IMG/VR virus record: IMGVR_UViG_3300036851_000168
Location: 1 to 45,334 of that record
DNA: 45,334 nt
Reading direction: 5' to 3' (one strand)
Source of the DNA: a virus
Position 1 is the stretch's first letter, and the number at the start of each line of letters is the position of its first letter. This document shows positions 6,923 to 13,698 of the stretch, piece after piece. The notes under the pieces are model-generated. The model did not search any database. It saw only the letters and a list, made by a program, of their open reading frames with translations, and was not told where the DNA came from. The position numbers and the translations under genes were made by a program.

Positions 6923-7071
6923 TGCAAGTCGCGCGCTCGGGTAAGCAACGTGCTTCGAGTCTCGCCTTGCGCGAGCATGGCCAGCTTGTGCAGCCGGCGC
7001 ACGGCTTCGTCTACTCCGAGTCGCGTGGTCATGTCGGCCACGGCTCGGTCGATGGTTGGGTACTGGTACAT
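6907..7071 (-). CDS. Small helical protein, unknown
   Basis: A 54-residue protein from ATG 7071, chosen over longer in-frame starts because GGAAGGTGCCT immediately precedes it; the same leader stands before genes at 7499 and 8456. Helical and charged (VRRLHKLAMLAQGETRS). Function not recognised. Confidence 0.65.
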   Translation of the reverse strand: MYQYPTIDRAVADMTTRLGVDEAVRRLHKLAMLAQGETRSTLLTRARDLQCATR

Positions 7072-7091
7072 AGGCACCTTCCTTTCACACG

Positions 7092-7277
7092 CTAGGTGCG
7101 TGCTGTGACAACGAGCGCAGATTCCCCGTACTTCTCTCGGGCGCGTGCCTCCGCTTCGCGCAGGGTTTCCGCCCATACGTAACCGAAGGCTGTATTGCCT
7201 GGTGGCCACGTCCAAACGACGTTCCACTGGCGACAGTTCTCGCTTGTGCAGGCAAGGCAACCCTCGTCGTTATGCAT
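7092..7277 (-). CDS. Small protein with CxxC pair, unknown
   Basis: A 61-residue protein. The N-terminus ECGC-like region reads GCLACTSENC, a possible metal site, followed by WNVVWTWPPGN and a C-terminal helix (TLREAEARAREKYGE), resembling small phage proteins that modify or bind other proteins. ATG 7277 has no clear SD and probably depends on translation of the upstream 21-residue frame, which it overlaps. Confidence 0.65.
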   Translation of the reverse strand: MHNDEGCLACTSENCRQWNVVWTWPPGNTAFGYVWAETLREAEARAREKYGESALVVTART

Positions 7278-7335
7278 GGCGCGGGCGCTTGCGCATGGCC
7301 ATGAGCTGGGCCAGGAACATCACTAACCTGGTCAT
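7270..7335 (-). CDS. Possible 21-residue hydrophobic peptide
   Basis: ATG 7335 lies two bases after the stop of the preceding gene and the frame ends at 7270 within the next start. The peptide is a short hydrophobic stretch (LVMFLAQLMAM) with a basic tail (RKRPRH), so it could be a membrane micropeptide or simply a coupling leader. Confidence 0.35.
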   Translation of the reverse strand: MTRLVMFLAQLMAMRKRPRHA

Positions 7336-7337
7336 GG

Positions 7338-7499
7338 CTAGAACACCTGAATGGATAGACCTGCGCCTTCGCGTATCTCTCGGATGGCGTCGGCGTACTT
7401 CTCTGCCTCTTGTTGTTCGCCTCTCAACCACGCGCGGTCGTGCTCGCGTAGCAAGGCTTCGATGCGGTCAAGCGCATCGTCGGTCGGGGACTTATGCAT
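7338..7499 (-). CDS. Small helical protein, unknown
   Basis: A 53-residue protein starting at ATG 7499 with GGAAGGTGCC a few bases upstream. Acidic and helical (DDALDRIEALLREHDRAWL). It is the first gene after the terminator at 7529-7582, so it probably has its own promoter or depends on read-through. Function not recognised. Confidence 0.65.
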   Translation of the reverse strand: MHKSPTDDALDRIEALLREHDRAWLRGEQQEAEKYADAIREIREGAGLSIQVF

Positions 7500-7528
7500 T
7501 ACAGGCACCTTCCCTTGGCATGGTTCGT

Positions 7529-7582
7529 GGACAAAGAAAAGGGACCAGGACTACACGCCTGCCAGCGCATAGCCCTGGTCCC
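7529..7582 (-). terminator. Intrinsic terminator (minus strand)
   Basis: GGGACCAGG (minus 7582-7574) pairs with CCTGGTCCC (7549-7541), followed by TTTTCTTTGTCC. The stem core and tail closely match the terminator at 32630-32669, suggesting the phage uses one terminator type twice. Confidence 0.8.
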
Positions 7583-8132
7583 TTGACTTGCGGGTATTAG
7601 TCGAGTGTTGGTAACAGTCGCTTGGCTACTTCCTACGTGGCGTACTCTTGCGCGGGCGTGTGATTGCCCTCACGTAGACTGACTAACCTGTTACCTCAAC
7701 CAGCGTCAGCGTGCTGGAAAGCGACCGGGCGCATGGCCACGGTACTCCCGGCGCTCGCACCTAGACTTTCCCACTTGCGTGGTACTTGACCTAAGCGCAG
7801 GCACGCTTGGCTTTAGACCGGCGACGGACACCTTGCGCGTACCGTGGGCTACGCTTGGGTACTTACCTCGCGCCTTGCAGACCATGCGCCTGTCCGTGGA
7901 CAGACCACGCGCCTATCGCTTGGCTTTCACCTTGCGCATTGCCCTGCTACCTTGAGCCGTTGGCAGACTGTGCTCAAGTCACGCCTTCGCATGGCATACT
8001 GCGCCTACCCTATGAAATTGGCCTGGTTCACCGTTGGGCGTGCGCACCTACGTGCGGCTTTTACGCCCTGTCCAGACTCGTTGCTTTTCGTGCGCGGCCA
8101 GGCGCGACACCTGGCCCACGGCCTACGTTGGC
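7583..8132 (-). ncRNA. Candidate structured non-coding RNA region
   Basis: A 550-bp stretch without a credible gene, between the stop of the 8133 gene and the terminator at 7529-7582, transcribed on the minus strand from the promoter at 8503-8531. It is rich in short repeats: CGCAAG at least six times and CCAAGCG four times on the minus strand. It has potential stems, including GGCCAGG/CCTGGCC, CTGTCC/GGACAG, CCAC-GCAA-GTGG with a GNRA loop, and a nested GGTAACAG (7697-7690)/CTGTTACC (7617-7610) enclosing CTACGTG/CACGTAG. Its own open frames have unnatural composition. It could be a regulatory RNA, a long leader for the downstream genes, or a protein-binding repeat region. Confidence 0.4.
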
Positions 8133-8456
8133 CTACGCTTGCGCGAGATACTTCCCGCGCGTGTTCCCATCCGTGAGCGCCGCTGCCTCTCGCGAGACAT
8201 TGACTCCCCGTACCCCAAGGTTTGCACCTTGCGGTTGACTCCATCGCCCGTGCGAGCGCATACCCAGCCGACCCTTCATGCCCTTGTTCGTTTTCGCGAA
8301 GAACTCGCGCACGTCCGCAGGCTGGTTGCTGAGCCAGGTGGACTCTTCCTTGCGTGCGTCCCTGCGCATAGCCCGCACTGCGAGCATGGTGGGGTTGCAC
8401 TCATGGTCGAGAACCCTGTCTGCCTCGCACACGGCGCACCAGCGCCGAGTGGTCAT
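8133..8456 (-). CDS. First gene of left minus operon; CxxC...HxC protein
   Basis: A 107-residue basic protein with RWCAVCEADRVLDHEC near the start, a likely zinc-binding site, then a helical region (LAVRAMRRDARKEE) and a basic C-terminus. ATG 8456 is preceded by GGAAGGTGCCTGC. It is the first gene downstream of the best promoter on this strand. A role as an early host-interaction or regulatory protein is a guess based on position only. Confidence 0.7.
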   Translation of the reverse strand: MTTRRWCAVCEADRVLDHECNPTMLAVRAMRRDARKEESTWLSNQPADVREFFAKTNKGMKGRLGMRSHGRWSQPQGANLGVRGVNVSREAAALTDGNTRGKYLAQA

Positions 8457-8502
8457 GCAGGCACCTTCCTATGTAGGGCGCTTGTTCGCGCCGTATGACA
8501 AC

Positions 8503-8531
8503 ACACTAGCACACTGCTACCTACCTGTCAA
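8503..8531 (-). promoter_or_regulatory. Sigma-70-type promoter for left minus operon
   Basis: Minus strand TTGACA (8531-8526), 17-base spacer, TAGTGT (8508-8503), which fits the housekeeping consensus and the TANNNT form common in actinobacteria. It sits about 47 bases upstream of the first gene (8456). The -10 part belongs to an 11-bp direct repeat ACACTAGCACA (8503-8513 and 8664-8674). Confidence 0.75.
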
Positions 8532-8740
8532 GCCCCCTGCTTGTGGGGGTCGCGCTAGGCCCAAGGGCGCTACCCGTAGGACCCCCACTAGCAGGGCATT
8601 ACGTGTTCGGAGCGTTGTCAGGGCTTATGCTCTAGGCTGCCATCGAGCGAACCGAACGCCAGAACACTAGCACAATGGTCAAAACCGCAGGTCACACGGG
8701 GTTTACACTGTCCAGCATTACCGATTACGGCGCTGCTTCG

Positions 8741-8808
8741 GGACAAAACGGACACCCTCCCATGTCCAGTTGGTACAGGTTTGTCCACAAAACTGGGTGG
8801 GTTTGTCC
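8741..8808. repeat. GTTTGTCC operator-like repeats
   Basis: GGACAAAAC at 8741-8749 (inverted) and GTTTGTCC at 8779-8786 and 8801-8808 form three near-identical 8-bp sites within 70 bases upstream of divergent operons. Such clustering suggests a regulator or initiator binding region. Confidence 0.4.
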
Positions 8809-9002
8809 TATTGTGTTCGTTTTCCAGCAGGGTAGGGAAAACATCCGTGTAACTCAGGCGTCAAAGAGAACGCGCGCACAACGCGCGCGGGGAGCTACGT
8901 CAACGTGAGACCGCGGCTGGAAGAAACTGGAAACTCCAGCTCGTGACGACCAACATGGAAGTAATTACCATCGTGTCATTCCCGGAGTAATAGGAACGGG
9001 CG

Positions 9003-9087
9003 AGCACGTAGCGCGCGGGCATGGGGGCGCGTGTACGCGCTGGCACACACACGCGGGCACACGCATGCACACGCGAGAGCGCGCGAT
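9003..9087. repeat. Alternating purine-pyrimidine low-complexity tract
   Basis: An 85-bp run dominated by GC, CA and GT dinucleotides (GCGCGC, GCGCGTGTACGCGC, CACACACACGCG, CACACGCATGCACACGCG). This is the classic composition for left-handed Z-DNA. A shorter similar run (GCGCGCACAACGCGCGCG) lies near 8872-8890. Confidence 0.7.
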
Positions 9088-9593
9088 GTTACTTTTACCC
9101 AGGATGTCCCAGTTTCAGAGTAGGGTGTTTTAAATGATAAATAGAGGAGGAGGATATCACCCCCACGTAGCCATTGAGCTGCGGTTTTGTACCTGTCGGC
9201 GGTCATAATCAGGCCCCCCCAACGGCGGAAGGTGCCTATCTCCCATGACCGCTGGAAGGGCCTGATGCCGTTCCGCCGCAACGCACGGAACGCACCCGTA
9301 CTGTACCCGTACCGGTGTGCGTTGTTGTAGAAGTTCCACGCCGGCGTCGAGCTAAGTCTAGTGAGACGGAGGGGCGGGCCGGCCAACCAAAGGGGCTCCT
9401 GGACCCCCAAGGCCACGACGCTCCCCCACCACAGGGCACCTTCCTACGGAACGGGGAGGCCCACTTCCGCTACTCGGACATCCTCAGAACCGCAATGGTA
9501 ATGAAAGTCTAAAGCCTGTCACTCTCCGCGTCCATAGGTCACAAGACTCAATTAGCAAACCAACCGTCATGCTATGCTATGGACTAGTTCTTT

Positions 9594-9611
9594 GTTACCT
9601 AGTGTGGTAAC
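9594..9611. promoter_or_regulatory. Inverted repeat upstream of first plus gene
   Basis: GTTACC (9594-9599), 6-base spacer, GGTAAC (9606-9611): a perfect dyad 28 bp before the ATG at 9640, in an operator-like position. Confidence 0.45.
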
Positions 9612-9639
9612 AGACTACAGGTGGTAGCTAACGAACATT

Positions 9640-9906
9640 ATGGGCGTTGCGGAGAAAGGGCTGGTGAGGAACCTGAATTACAAGGAGAAAGTGCAGCGGT
9701 TCGCGAATGGGGTTTTGTTATTCGCTCACTCTGGGTTGCGTCAGTACTGCAACGGCTGTGAGCTGTGGCTGACGTATTTAGCCGGGGATGGCTGGGGACG
9801 CTGCCCCTTCTGTGGGGGCCGGCTGCTAAGGGCTCGCCGGCCCGGTAGACACTTCAATCGACGAAGGCGGTACGCCCATAACGGTCGCCGTGCTCAATCA
9901 AGTTGA
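9640..9906 (+). CDS. Small zinc-ribbon protein with basic tail
   Basis: An 88-residue protein with YCNGCELW and RCPFCGGRL, four cysteines arranged as a zinc ribbon, then an arginine-rich tail (RRPGRHFNRRRR). This suggests nucleic acid binding, perhaps a regulator. No SD precedes ATG 9640, so the mRNA may be leaderless, which is common in actinobacteria. It stands alone between two control regions. Confidence 0.6.
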   Translation: MGVAEKGLVRNLNYKEKVQRFANGVLLFAHSGLRQYCNGCELWLTYLAGDGWGRCPFCGGRLLRARRPGRHFNRRRRYAHNGRRAQSS

Positions 9907-9941
9907 GCAGCCTCCCGGCTGGGGCCGGTCGGTACGTAAAC

Positions 9942-10073
9942 TCACCAGTTCGGCCAGCGCCAGTGCCCCTGGCGCAGCCAAGCGATACCCGCGACAACGA
10001 TGTAAACGGGTATCACGAAGGCCAGGATGTAGCCGTACCATCTGAGGACCTCGCCCCACCAGACTGCCACCAT
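9942..10073 (-). CDS. Small single-pass membrane protein
   Basis: A 43-residue frame with a strong SD: AGGAGG 5 bases before ATG 10073. The middle is a clear transmembrane segment (YILAFVIPVYIVVAGIAWL) flanked by tryptophans. It lies alone on the minus strand between the plus gene at 9640 and the late promoter at 10154. Possible roles include superinfection exclusion or holin/antiholin action; none is shown by the sequence. Confidence 0.65.
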   Translation of the reverse strand: MVAVWWGEVLRWYGYILAFVIPVYIVVAGIAWLRQGHWRWPNW

Positions 10074-10153
10074 GCCATCCTCCTGTCCAAATGTTAACAA
10101 CATGTTAAATCTTTGAGCTGACCAGCAGTTTTTGGAAAACCCCTGAAAAATCT

Positions 10154-10191
10154 ACGTCCAGTTAGCTGTCATTTGGCCCCTATATATGGGG
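10154..10191 (+). promoter_or_regulatory. Phage-specific late promoter, copy A
   Basis: A 38-bp element shared with 21876-21913 at about 32 of 38 positions with no gaps. The fixed parts are ACGTCCAGTTA on the left, CATT in the middle, and GCCCCTATATATGGGG on the right; TATATAT is the likely -10. It is followed by an RNA hairpin GGGGGCTT (10190-10197)/AAGCCCCC (10213-10220). It stands 98 bp before the first gene of the packaging block. Confidence 0.75.
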
Positions 10192-10288
10192 GGGCTTAAG
10201 CACTTCCCTGCCAAGCCCCCGCAAGCACGAGCTTGGGATTTGGTTTCTTTTACACCAGCCCGAGTAAAAGTACCCGACAGACTTAAGC

Positions 10289-10471
10289 ATGAGTATGCCT
10301 GTAGCCAGAAGTCTCTACATGTCGCTAACCAAACGATACGGCTCGAAGAAGGGTAAGGCCGTTTACTACGGCATGGAGGCGAAAGACAAGGGCAGCTTCC
10401 GCAAGGCAGTGGCCACTGCGGTCAAGCGTGGTCACGTAATGGGACTCAGAAAGAAAAAGGCGAAGAAGTAG
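10289..10471 (+). CDS. Small basic protein, start of packaging operon
   Basis: A 60-residue lysine-rich protein (KRYGSKKGKAVYYGMEAKDKGSF, ending GLRKKKAKK). Similar small basic proteins occur in other phages without known function; DNA or RNA binding is plausible. It is the first gene behind late promoter copy A and is followed immediately by the gene at 10472. Confidence 0.7.
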   Translation: MSMPVARSLYMSLTKRYGSKKGKAVYYGMEAKDKGSFRKAVATAVKRGHVMGLRKKKAKK

Positions 10472-10834
10472 TTGGCAGGTTTCCGCTACACGCCCATCGG
10501 TTCAACTACAGGCACCAATATCAAAGAGCCGACCCTCTCGGACTACATCAATACCTTGGTCGGCCGTATTGTCACGTCCCCTGCCCCCGGCACAGTGACT
10601 CCCCCCGCTGGAGAGTTCGTGCCGGCTAACCCCTCCAAGGACCTCCTCAACCAGCTTGAGGGCGTAGTTCCCGGCCAGGCTGCACCAACTGCCGGCCTTC
10701 CCACTCTCCCCTACCGTCCGGGCCTCTTGTCAGGGACCACCACTAGCAACACCTTCTTCGGTCTGCGTCTTCCTGAGTATGTTTTGCGCCGGCTGCGTAG
10801 CCGTACCCGAGCCGGACTGTCCCCTCGGAGGTAA
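10472..10834 (+). CDS. Proline/glycine-rich hypothetical protein
   Basis: A 120-residue protein starting TTG directly after the preceding TAG. Low-complexity proline/threonine-rich middle (SPAPGTVTPPAGEF, PGQAAPTAGLPTLPYRPG) and an arginine-rich C-terminus. Possibly a minor virion or packaging accessory protein. No domain recognised. Confidence 0.6.
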   Translation: MAGFRYTPIGSTTGTNIKEPTLSDYINTLVGRIVTSPAPGTVTPPAGEFVPANPSKDLLNQLEGVVPGQAAPTAGLPTLPYRPGLLSGTTTSNTFFGLRLPEYVLRRLRSRTRAGLSPRR

Positions 10835-10837
10835 GAA

Positions 10838-10951
10838 GTGAAAGACCTAAAGCGTGCTCTTGAGAAAGCCTTCACTGGTTTTTGTGTGGCAGTCGGCGCC
10901 TTGGGCGCCTTTGCCGTTTGGACAAACTGGCTCCACTGGCCAGCTCCTTAA
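10838..10951 (+). CDS. Small membrane peptide
   Basis: A 37-residue frame from GTG 10838, with CGGAGG 6 bases upstream. An amphipathic start (KDLKRALEKAF) leads into a hydrophobic segment (FCVAVGALGAFAVW). It ends TAATG, overlapping the next start by one base. Function unknown. Confidence 0.6.
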   Translation: MKDLKRALEKAFTGFCVAVGALGAFAVWTNWLHWPAP

Positions 10952-11466
10952 TGGTTAAGGGAAACGAGTGCCGCATCTGCGTAAGCCCTAACCGGGTCTA
11001 CATAGAACGTCTCAAGGAAAGCGGCAAGAGCTACACCGAGATGGCGCGCCTCGTCGAGGCAGAGTTCGGCGAGCGCATCTACACCCGTAGCTTCACGGTC
11101 CACTTCACCAAGCACGTCAAAGTCGAAACGGCCGCGTATATGACGGGCCTAAAGGAAGCACTACAGCATGAGATGGAGTTGGCTCCTCCTACTATCGCCC
11201 CTCTATACGCTCTTGCTCTACGCAATCTGGAGGGCCTGGAGGATACAAAGCCAAGCCAAGAGCACCTTATCCGTGCTCTCAAGGCAATCCATGAAATCAC
11301 TGGACTCCGACTCCAGCAGCACATGCTTGTCGCCTTCGCCAGAGAGCGCAGCAAACTTGCTGGGGCAGATGACTCCGCAGGAGCACTACCTAGCCAAAGC
11401 ACTGGCGGAACAGAAGGCAGCGCAGGTTCTCGGGTTGTTCCTCTGCGGTCGGTGCGGGAGTCGTAA
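10951..11466 (+). CDS. Terminase small subunit-like protein
   Basis: A 171-residue protein from ATG 10951. The N-terminus has CRIC then a helix-turn-helix-like stretch (IERLKESGKSYTEMARLVEAEFG...SFTVHFTKHV), the arrangement of many phage small terminase or DNA-recognition proteins. A long helical region follows. Its place just before the large terminase supports a role in recognising the packaging site. The last ~33 residues overlap the next gene in another frame and look like low-complexity read-through. Confidence 0.6.
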   Translation: MVKGNECRICVSPNRVYIERLKESGKSYTEMARLVEAEFGERIYTRSFTVHFTKHVKVETAAYMTGLKEALQHEMELAPPTIAPLYALALRNLEGLEDTKPSQEHLIRALKAIHEITGLRLQQHMLVAFARERSKLAGADDSAGALPSQSTGGTEGSAGSRVVPLRSVRES

Positions 11467-11602
11467 CCAAGTCGCGCACTGTCGCAACTGCTTGGAGACC
11501 CTGACTCCACGTCAGGAACATCGACTCCAGTTCTTCAACCTACTGCTCTGGAATATCAACACCGTCTCAGACCTGGAAGCTGAATGGCTGTTATTCAAGT
11601 AG
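11369..11602 (+). CDS. Small zinc-finger protein overlapping terminase genes
   Basis: A 77-residue frame from ATG 11369. It has FLCGRCGSRNQVAHCRNC, a convincing four-cysteine zinc site, and a tryptophan/leucine-rich C-terminus. It overlaps the small terminase gene by 98 bases and the large terminase by 19. HNH-type or zinc-binding partners of terminases are known, but no HNH motif is visible. Confidence 0.6.
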   Translation: MTPQEHYLAKALAEQKAAQVLGLFLCGRCGSRNQVAHCRNCLETLTPRQEHRLQFFNLLLWNINTVSDLEAEWLLFK

Positions 11603-13044
11603 ATGACCTGATGGTCGAGCTAGCCCGTTGCCGCGACGACGCAGAGGGCATACAGCGTTTTAACGAGCTGGTTTTTGGTACCCCTCTGCACCCAGGGCAG
11701 CTCGACTGGGTGCTGAGAGCGAAGAAGCAGGTCAACCTACTCTCGCCCGGTAACAGTTGGGGGAAAACCGAAGTCATTGCCCGAGAAGCAGTCCGGCACT
11801 CTTGGTACAAGCTTGGGCTCCCTCTCACTCCAGAGGAGTGGCTTACCGCCCAGTACAACGTCCTCGTTTGCTCATTCAACTACGACATAGCGAACGAGAG
11901 CTTTGACCGGCTGAAGCATCTGTGGCTACAGGGTGGGCCGCTAGGATTTCTCATCGAGAAGGTTTACGACAGCGAGCCGCACAAGATTAAGTTCACGAAC
12001 TCATCGGTCTGCGACTGGGGTTCGCTCGCCGAGGATGGTCGGCTCATCGAGGCCACGCGCCGGCACAAAATCTTTGTTGATGAAGTTGGCCAGGAACCAG
12101 GGTTCGAGCAAGCGTACAACGATGTTATCTACCCGCGTACCATCGGGGTCAACGGAACCATCGACCTCATTGGCACACCGAAGCCGAAGACGGACCCCTT
12201 CGTCTTTGAAATCTTCGAGCTAGGAAGCCGCGGCGACGAGTTCTACTTCGCCAAAGAAGGTTCCTCGTTCGAGAACATTTACTGGCCAGAGAACGAACGT
12301 AAGCGGGTCATGGCCAACCCGAAGCTCGTCAAGCCGGATGGCGCTCTTACCGAACTGGGAGAGCAAGTCATCAACGGCCGGTTCCGCATAGCGGGCGGTC
12401 TGTTCTTCAACCGGCTGCGCGTGGCGCGAATATTCACCGGAGACTGGCCGCTGCTGGACTCCAAGGAAGAAGGTCGCTACTACCTCGTAGCCTGCGACCT
12501 CGGAGGGCGTAAGAAGACTTCGGATGCGACGGTTATCATGGCGCTCGATATCACCGAGCTGCCCTGGCGCCTGAAGTTCTTCCGCCGCTTCGAGGGCGCG
12601 GAAGCTGACTGGGAAGACAAGTACGAAGCCATACGCGAAGCGTACGAGGAGTTTCTCCCGCCCTACACGCTCGTTGACGTAACAGGTTCGACGCGAGATT
12701 CCATCGCAGAACAACTAGAACTGCGTGGCGTACCCGTCGAAGGAGTGCAGTTCGGCGGCGCCCAGGGTGGCAAGAAGTACAACTATCTTCGCTCGCTACA
12801 GAGCGCGATGGAGATGGACTGGGTAGAGCATCGCGAGGACGGCGGCAGTGTAGCCCATCGCGGCTATATCCGCTGCCCAAACGTGGACCTCGAACCCGGG
12901 CTTCGTCAGCTAAAGCATGAGCTGGACTTCTATCAGCTCAAGGACGAGAAGCTCACGCAGGACTGCGTAATGACACTCGCCATGCTGGTCCACTGGGCCA
13001 TGCTCGAACTTGTACCGGAACCTATGACCGGAGAGGCGTATTAG
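11584..13044 (+). CDS. terL: Terminase large subunit (DNA packaging ATPase/nuclease)
   Basis: A 486-residue packaging motor. The ATPase half has a Walker A site SPGNSWGKTE (residues 54-63) and a Walker B HKIFVDEVGQ (about 160-169). The nuclease half has VACDLGGRKKTSDAT (first catalytic aspartate near 305), DVTGSTRDS and a C-terminal DCVMTLAML with another acidic residue. The motor pumps DNA into the prohead at the portal and cuts the concatemer. Gene order small terminase, large terminase, portal is canonical. Confidence 0.93.
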   Translation: MAVIQVDDLMVELARCRDDAEGIQRFNELVFGTPLHPGQLDWVLRAKKQVNLLSPGNSWGKTEVIAREAVRHSWYKLGLPLTPEEWLTAQYNVLVCSFNYDIANESFDRLKHLWLQGGPLGFLIEKVYDSEPHKIKFTNSSVCDWGSLAEDGRLIEATRRHKIFVDEVGQEPGFEQAYNDVIYPRTIGVNGTIDLIGTPKPKTDPFVFEIFELGSRGDEFYFAKEGSSFENIYWPENERKRVMANPKLVKPDGALTELGEQVINGRFRIAGGLFFNRLRVARIFTGDWPLLDSKEEGRYYLVACDLGGRKKTSDATVIMALDITELPWRLKFFRRFEGAEADWEDKYEAIREAYEEFLPPYTLVDVTGSTRDSIAEQLELRGVPVEGVQFGGAQGGKKYNYLRSLQSAMEMDWVEHREDGGSVAHRGYIRCPNVDLEPGLRQLKHELDFYQLKDEKLTQDCVMTLAMLVHWAMLELVPEPMTGEAY

Positions 13045-13046
13045 TA

Positions 13047-13271
13047 GTGGCAGAGGGAAATGGAACTGCATCAATCAGAGATGTGTACGCAGTGCAGCAG
13101 CGCATCGAGGACAAGCTTGATGCGGTACTTAAGCGCTTCCAAGACGAGCATGAAAAAATCCACGACCAGGTAGACAAGAAGATAGACCGATTGAACTGGC
13201 GTTGGTACATCGTTGCGGCTGGGCTCCTAGGAGGCATCGTCGCACAGGCGAAGGGGGCCTTTGGTGGTTAG
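13047..13271 (+). CDS. Coiled-coil protein with C-terminal membrane segment
   Basis: A 74-residue protein from GTG 13047. A charged coiled coil (VYAVQQRIEDKLDAVLKRFQ) precedes a transmembrane segment (WYIVAAGLLGGIVAQ). It overlaps the next gene by 11 bases. Small phage proteins with this layout are often holin-like, but its place in the packaging block leaves the role open. Confidence 0.6.
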   Translation: MAEGNGTASIRDVYAVQQRIEDKLDAVLKRFQDEHEKIHDQVDKKIDRLNWRWYIVAAGLLGGIVAQAKGAFGG

Positions 13272-13695
13272 CCAAATCATGGAGTGGCTCCGGCGTATCC
13301 TGCCCGGACTAGTCGTCGTATTTCTAGTCATGGCAACCGTGTGGGGATTGCGCTCTGCCGATATGGAAGCAAAACGCGCCATAGAAGCACAGGCGCGTGC
13401 CGATGCTCGACAAACTCAGCTTCTAAATGAGCTGAAGGCGAATCAGGACCTCATCAGGCAGCTGATTGCCCAGATGCAGCAAGCCATTTCCCAGGGTCGT
13501 ATAAACACAGCTAGGGCAATCGCCAGGCTTATTAAGGCTATGCAAGATGACCACGACGCCCTACTTCGCGCTATCAGAAGTCAGAATGACAACTCCGTCA
13601 TCATCCGCGAGCCCGCCACAAGTCCCTCCCCTACCCATAATCCAACCAAGAAGCCGTGCAAGCATCCTGTCGACGGCCTCTGCCCCGGAGGCTAA
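13261..13695 (+). CDS. Membrane-anchored coiled-coil protein
   Basis: A 144-residue protein. A hydrophobic segment at residues 14-30 (ILPGLVVVFLVMATVWGL) is followed by a long glutamine/arginine-rich coiled coil and a proline/threonine tail ending in two cysteines (KKPCKHPVDGLCPGG). The topology resembles i-spanins, but a Gram-positive host would not need one. The 31580 gene has a similar layout. Starts TTG 13261. Confidence 0.6.
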   Translation: MVVSQIMEWLRRILPGLVVVFLVMATVWGLRSADMEAKRAIEAQARADARQTQLLNELKANQDLIRQLIAQMQQAISQGRINTARAIARLIKAMQDDHDALLRAIRSQNDNSVIIREPATSPSPTHNPTKKPCKHPVDGLCPGG

Positions 13696-13698
13696 TAG

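Larger units (their letters stand above)
8532..9639. other. Long non-coding divergent control region
   Basis: About 1.1 kb between the left minus operon and the first plus gene. It holds the upstream side of the 8503-8531 promoter, a CCCCC/GGGGG hairpin near 8534-8550, GTTTGTCC repeats (8741-8808), a Z-DNA-like tract (9003-9087) and an inverted repeat at 9594-9611. A minus-strand frame at 9416-8976 is open, but its C-terminal third translates the alternating tract and it has no clear start, so at most it is a remnant. It may include the replication origin; no origin feature is proven. Confidence 0.5.

Noticed and set aside
7583-8132. CRISPR array or phage mini-array
   Set aside because: The repeats are only 6-8 bases long, irregularly spaced and without uniform spacers.
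7807-8238. Plus-strand frame of 143 residues in the repeat-rich region
   Set aside because: Composition (many Cys, Arg, Pro and Leu) reflects the GC-rich repeats; no SD or protein motif, and the transcription signals nearby point to the other strand.
8976-9416. Open frame of 146 residues on the minus strand in the control region
   Set aside because: Its last third translates the alternating CA/GC tract, it lacks a good start, and shorter overlapping frames are equally likely. At best it is a remnant of a gene.
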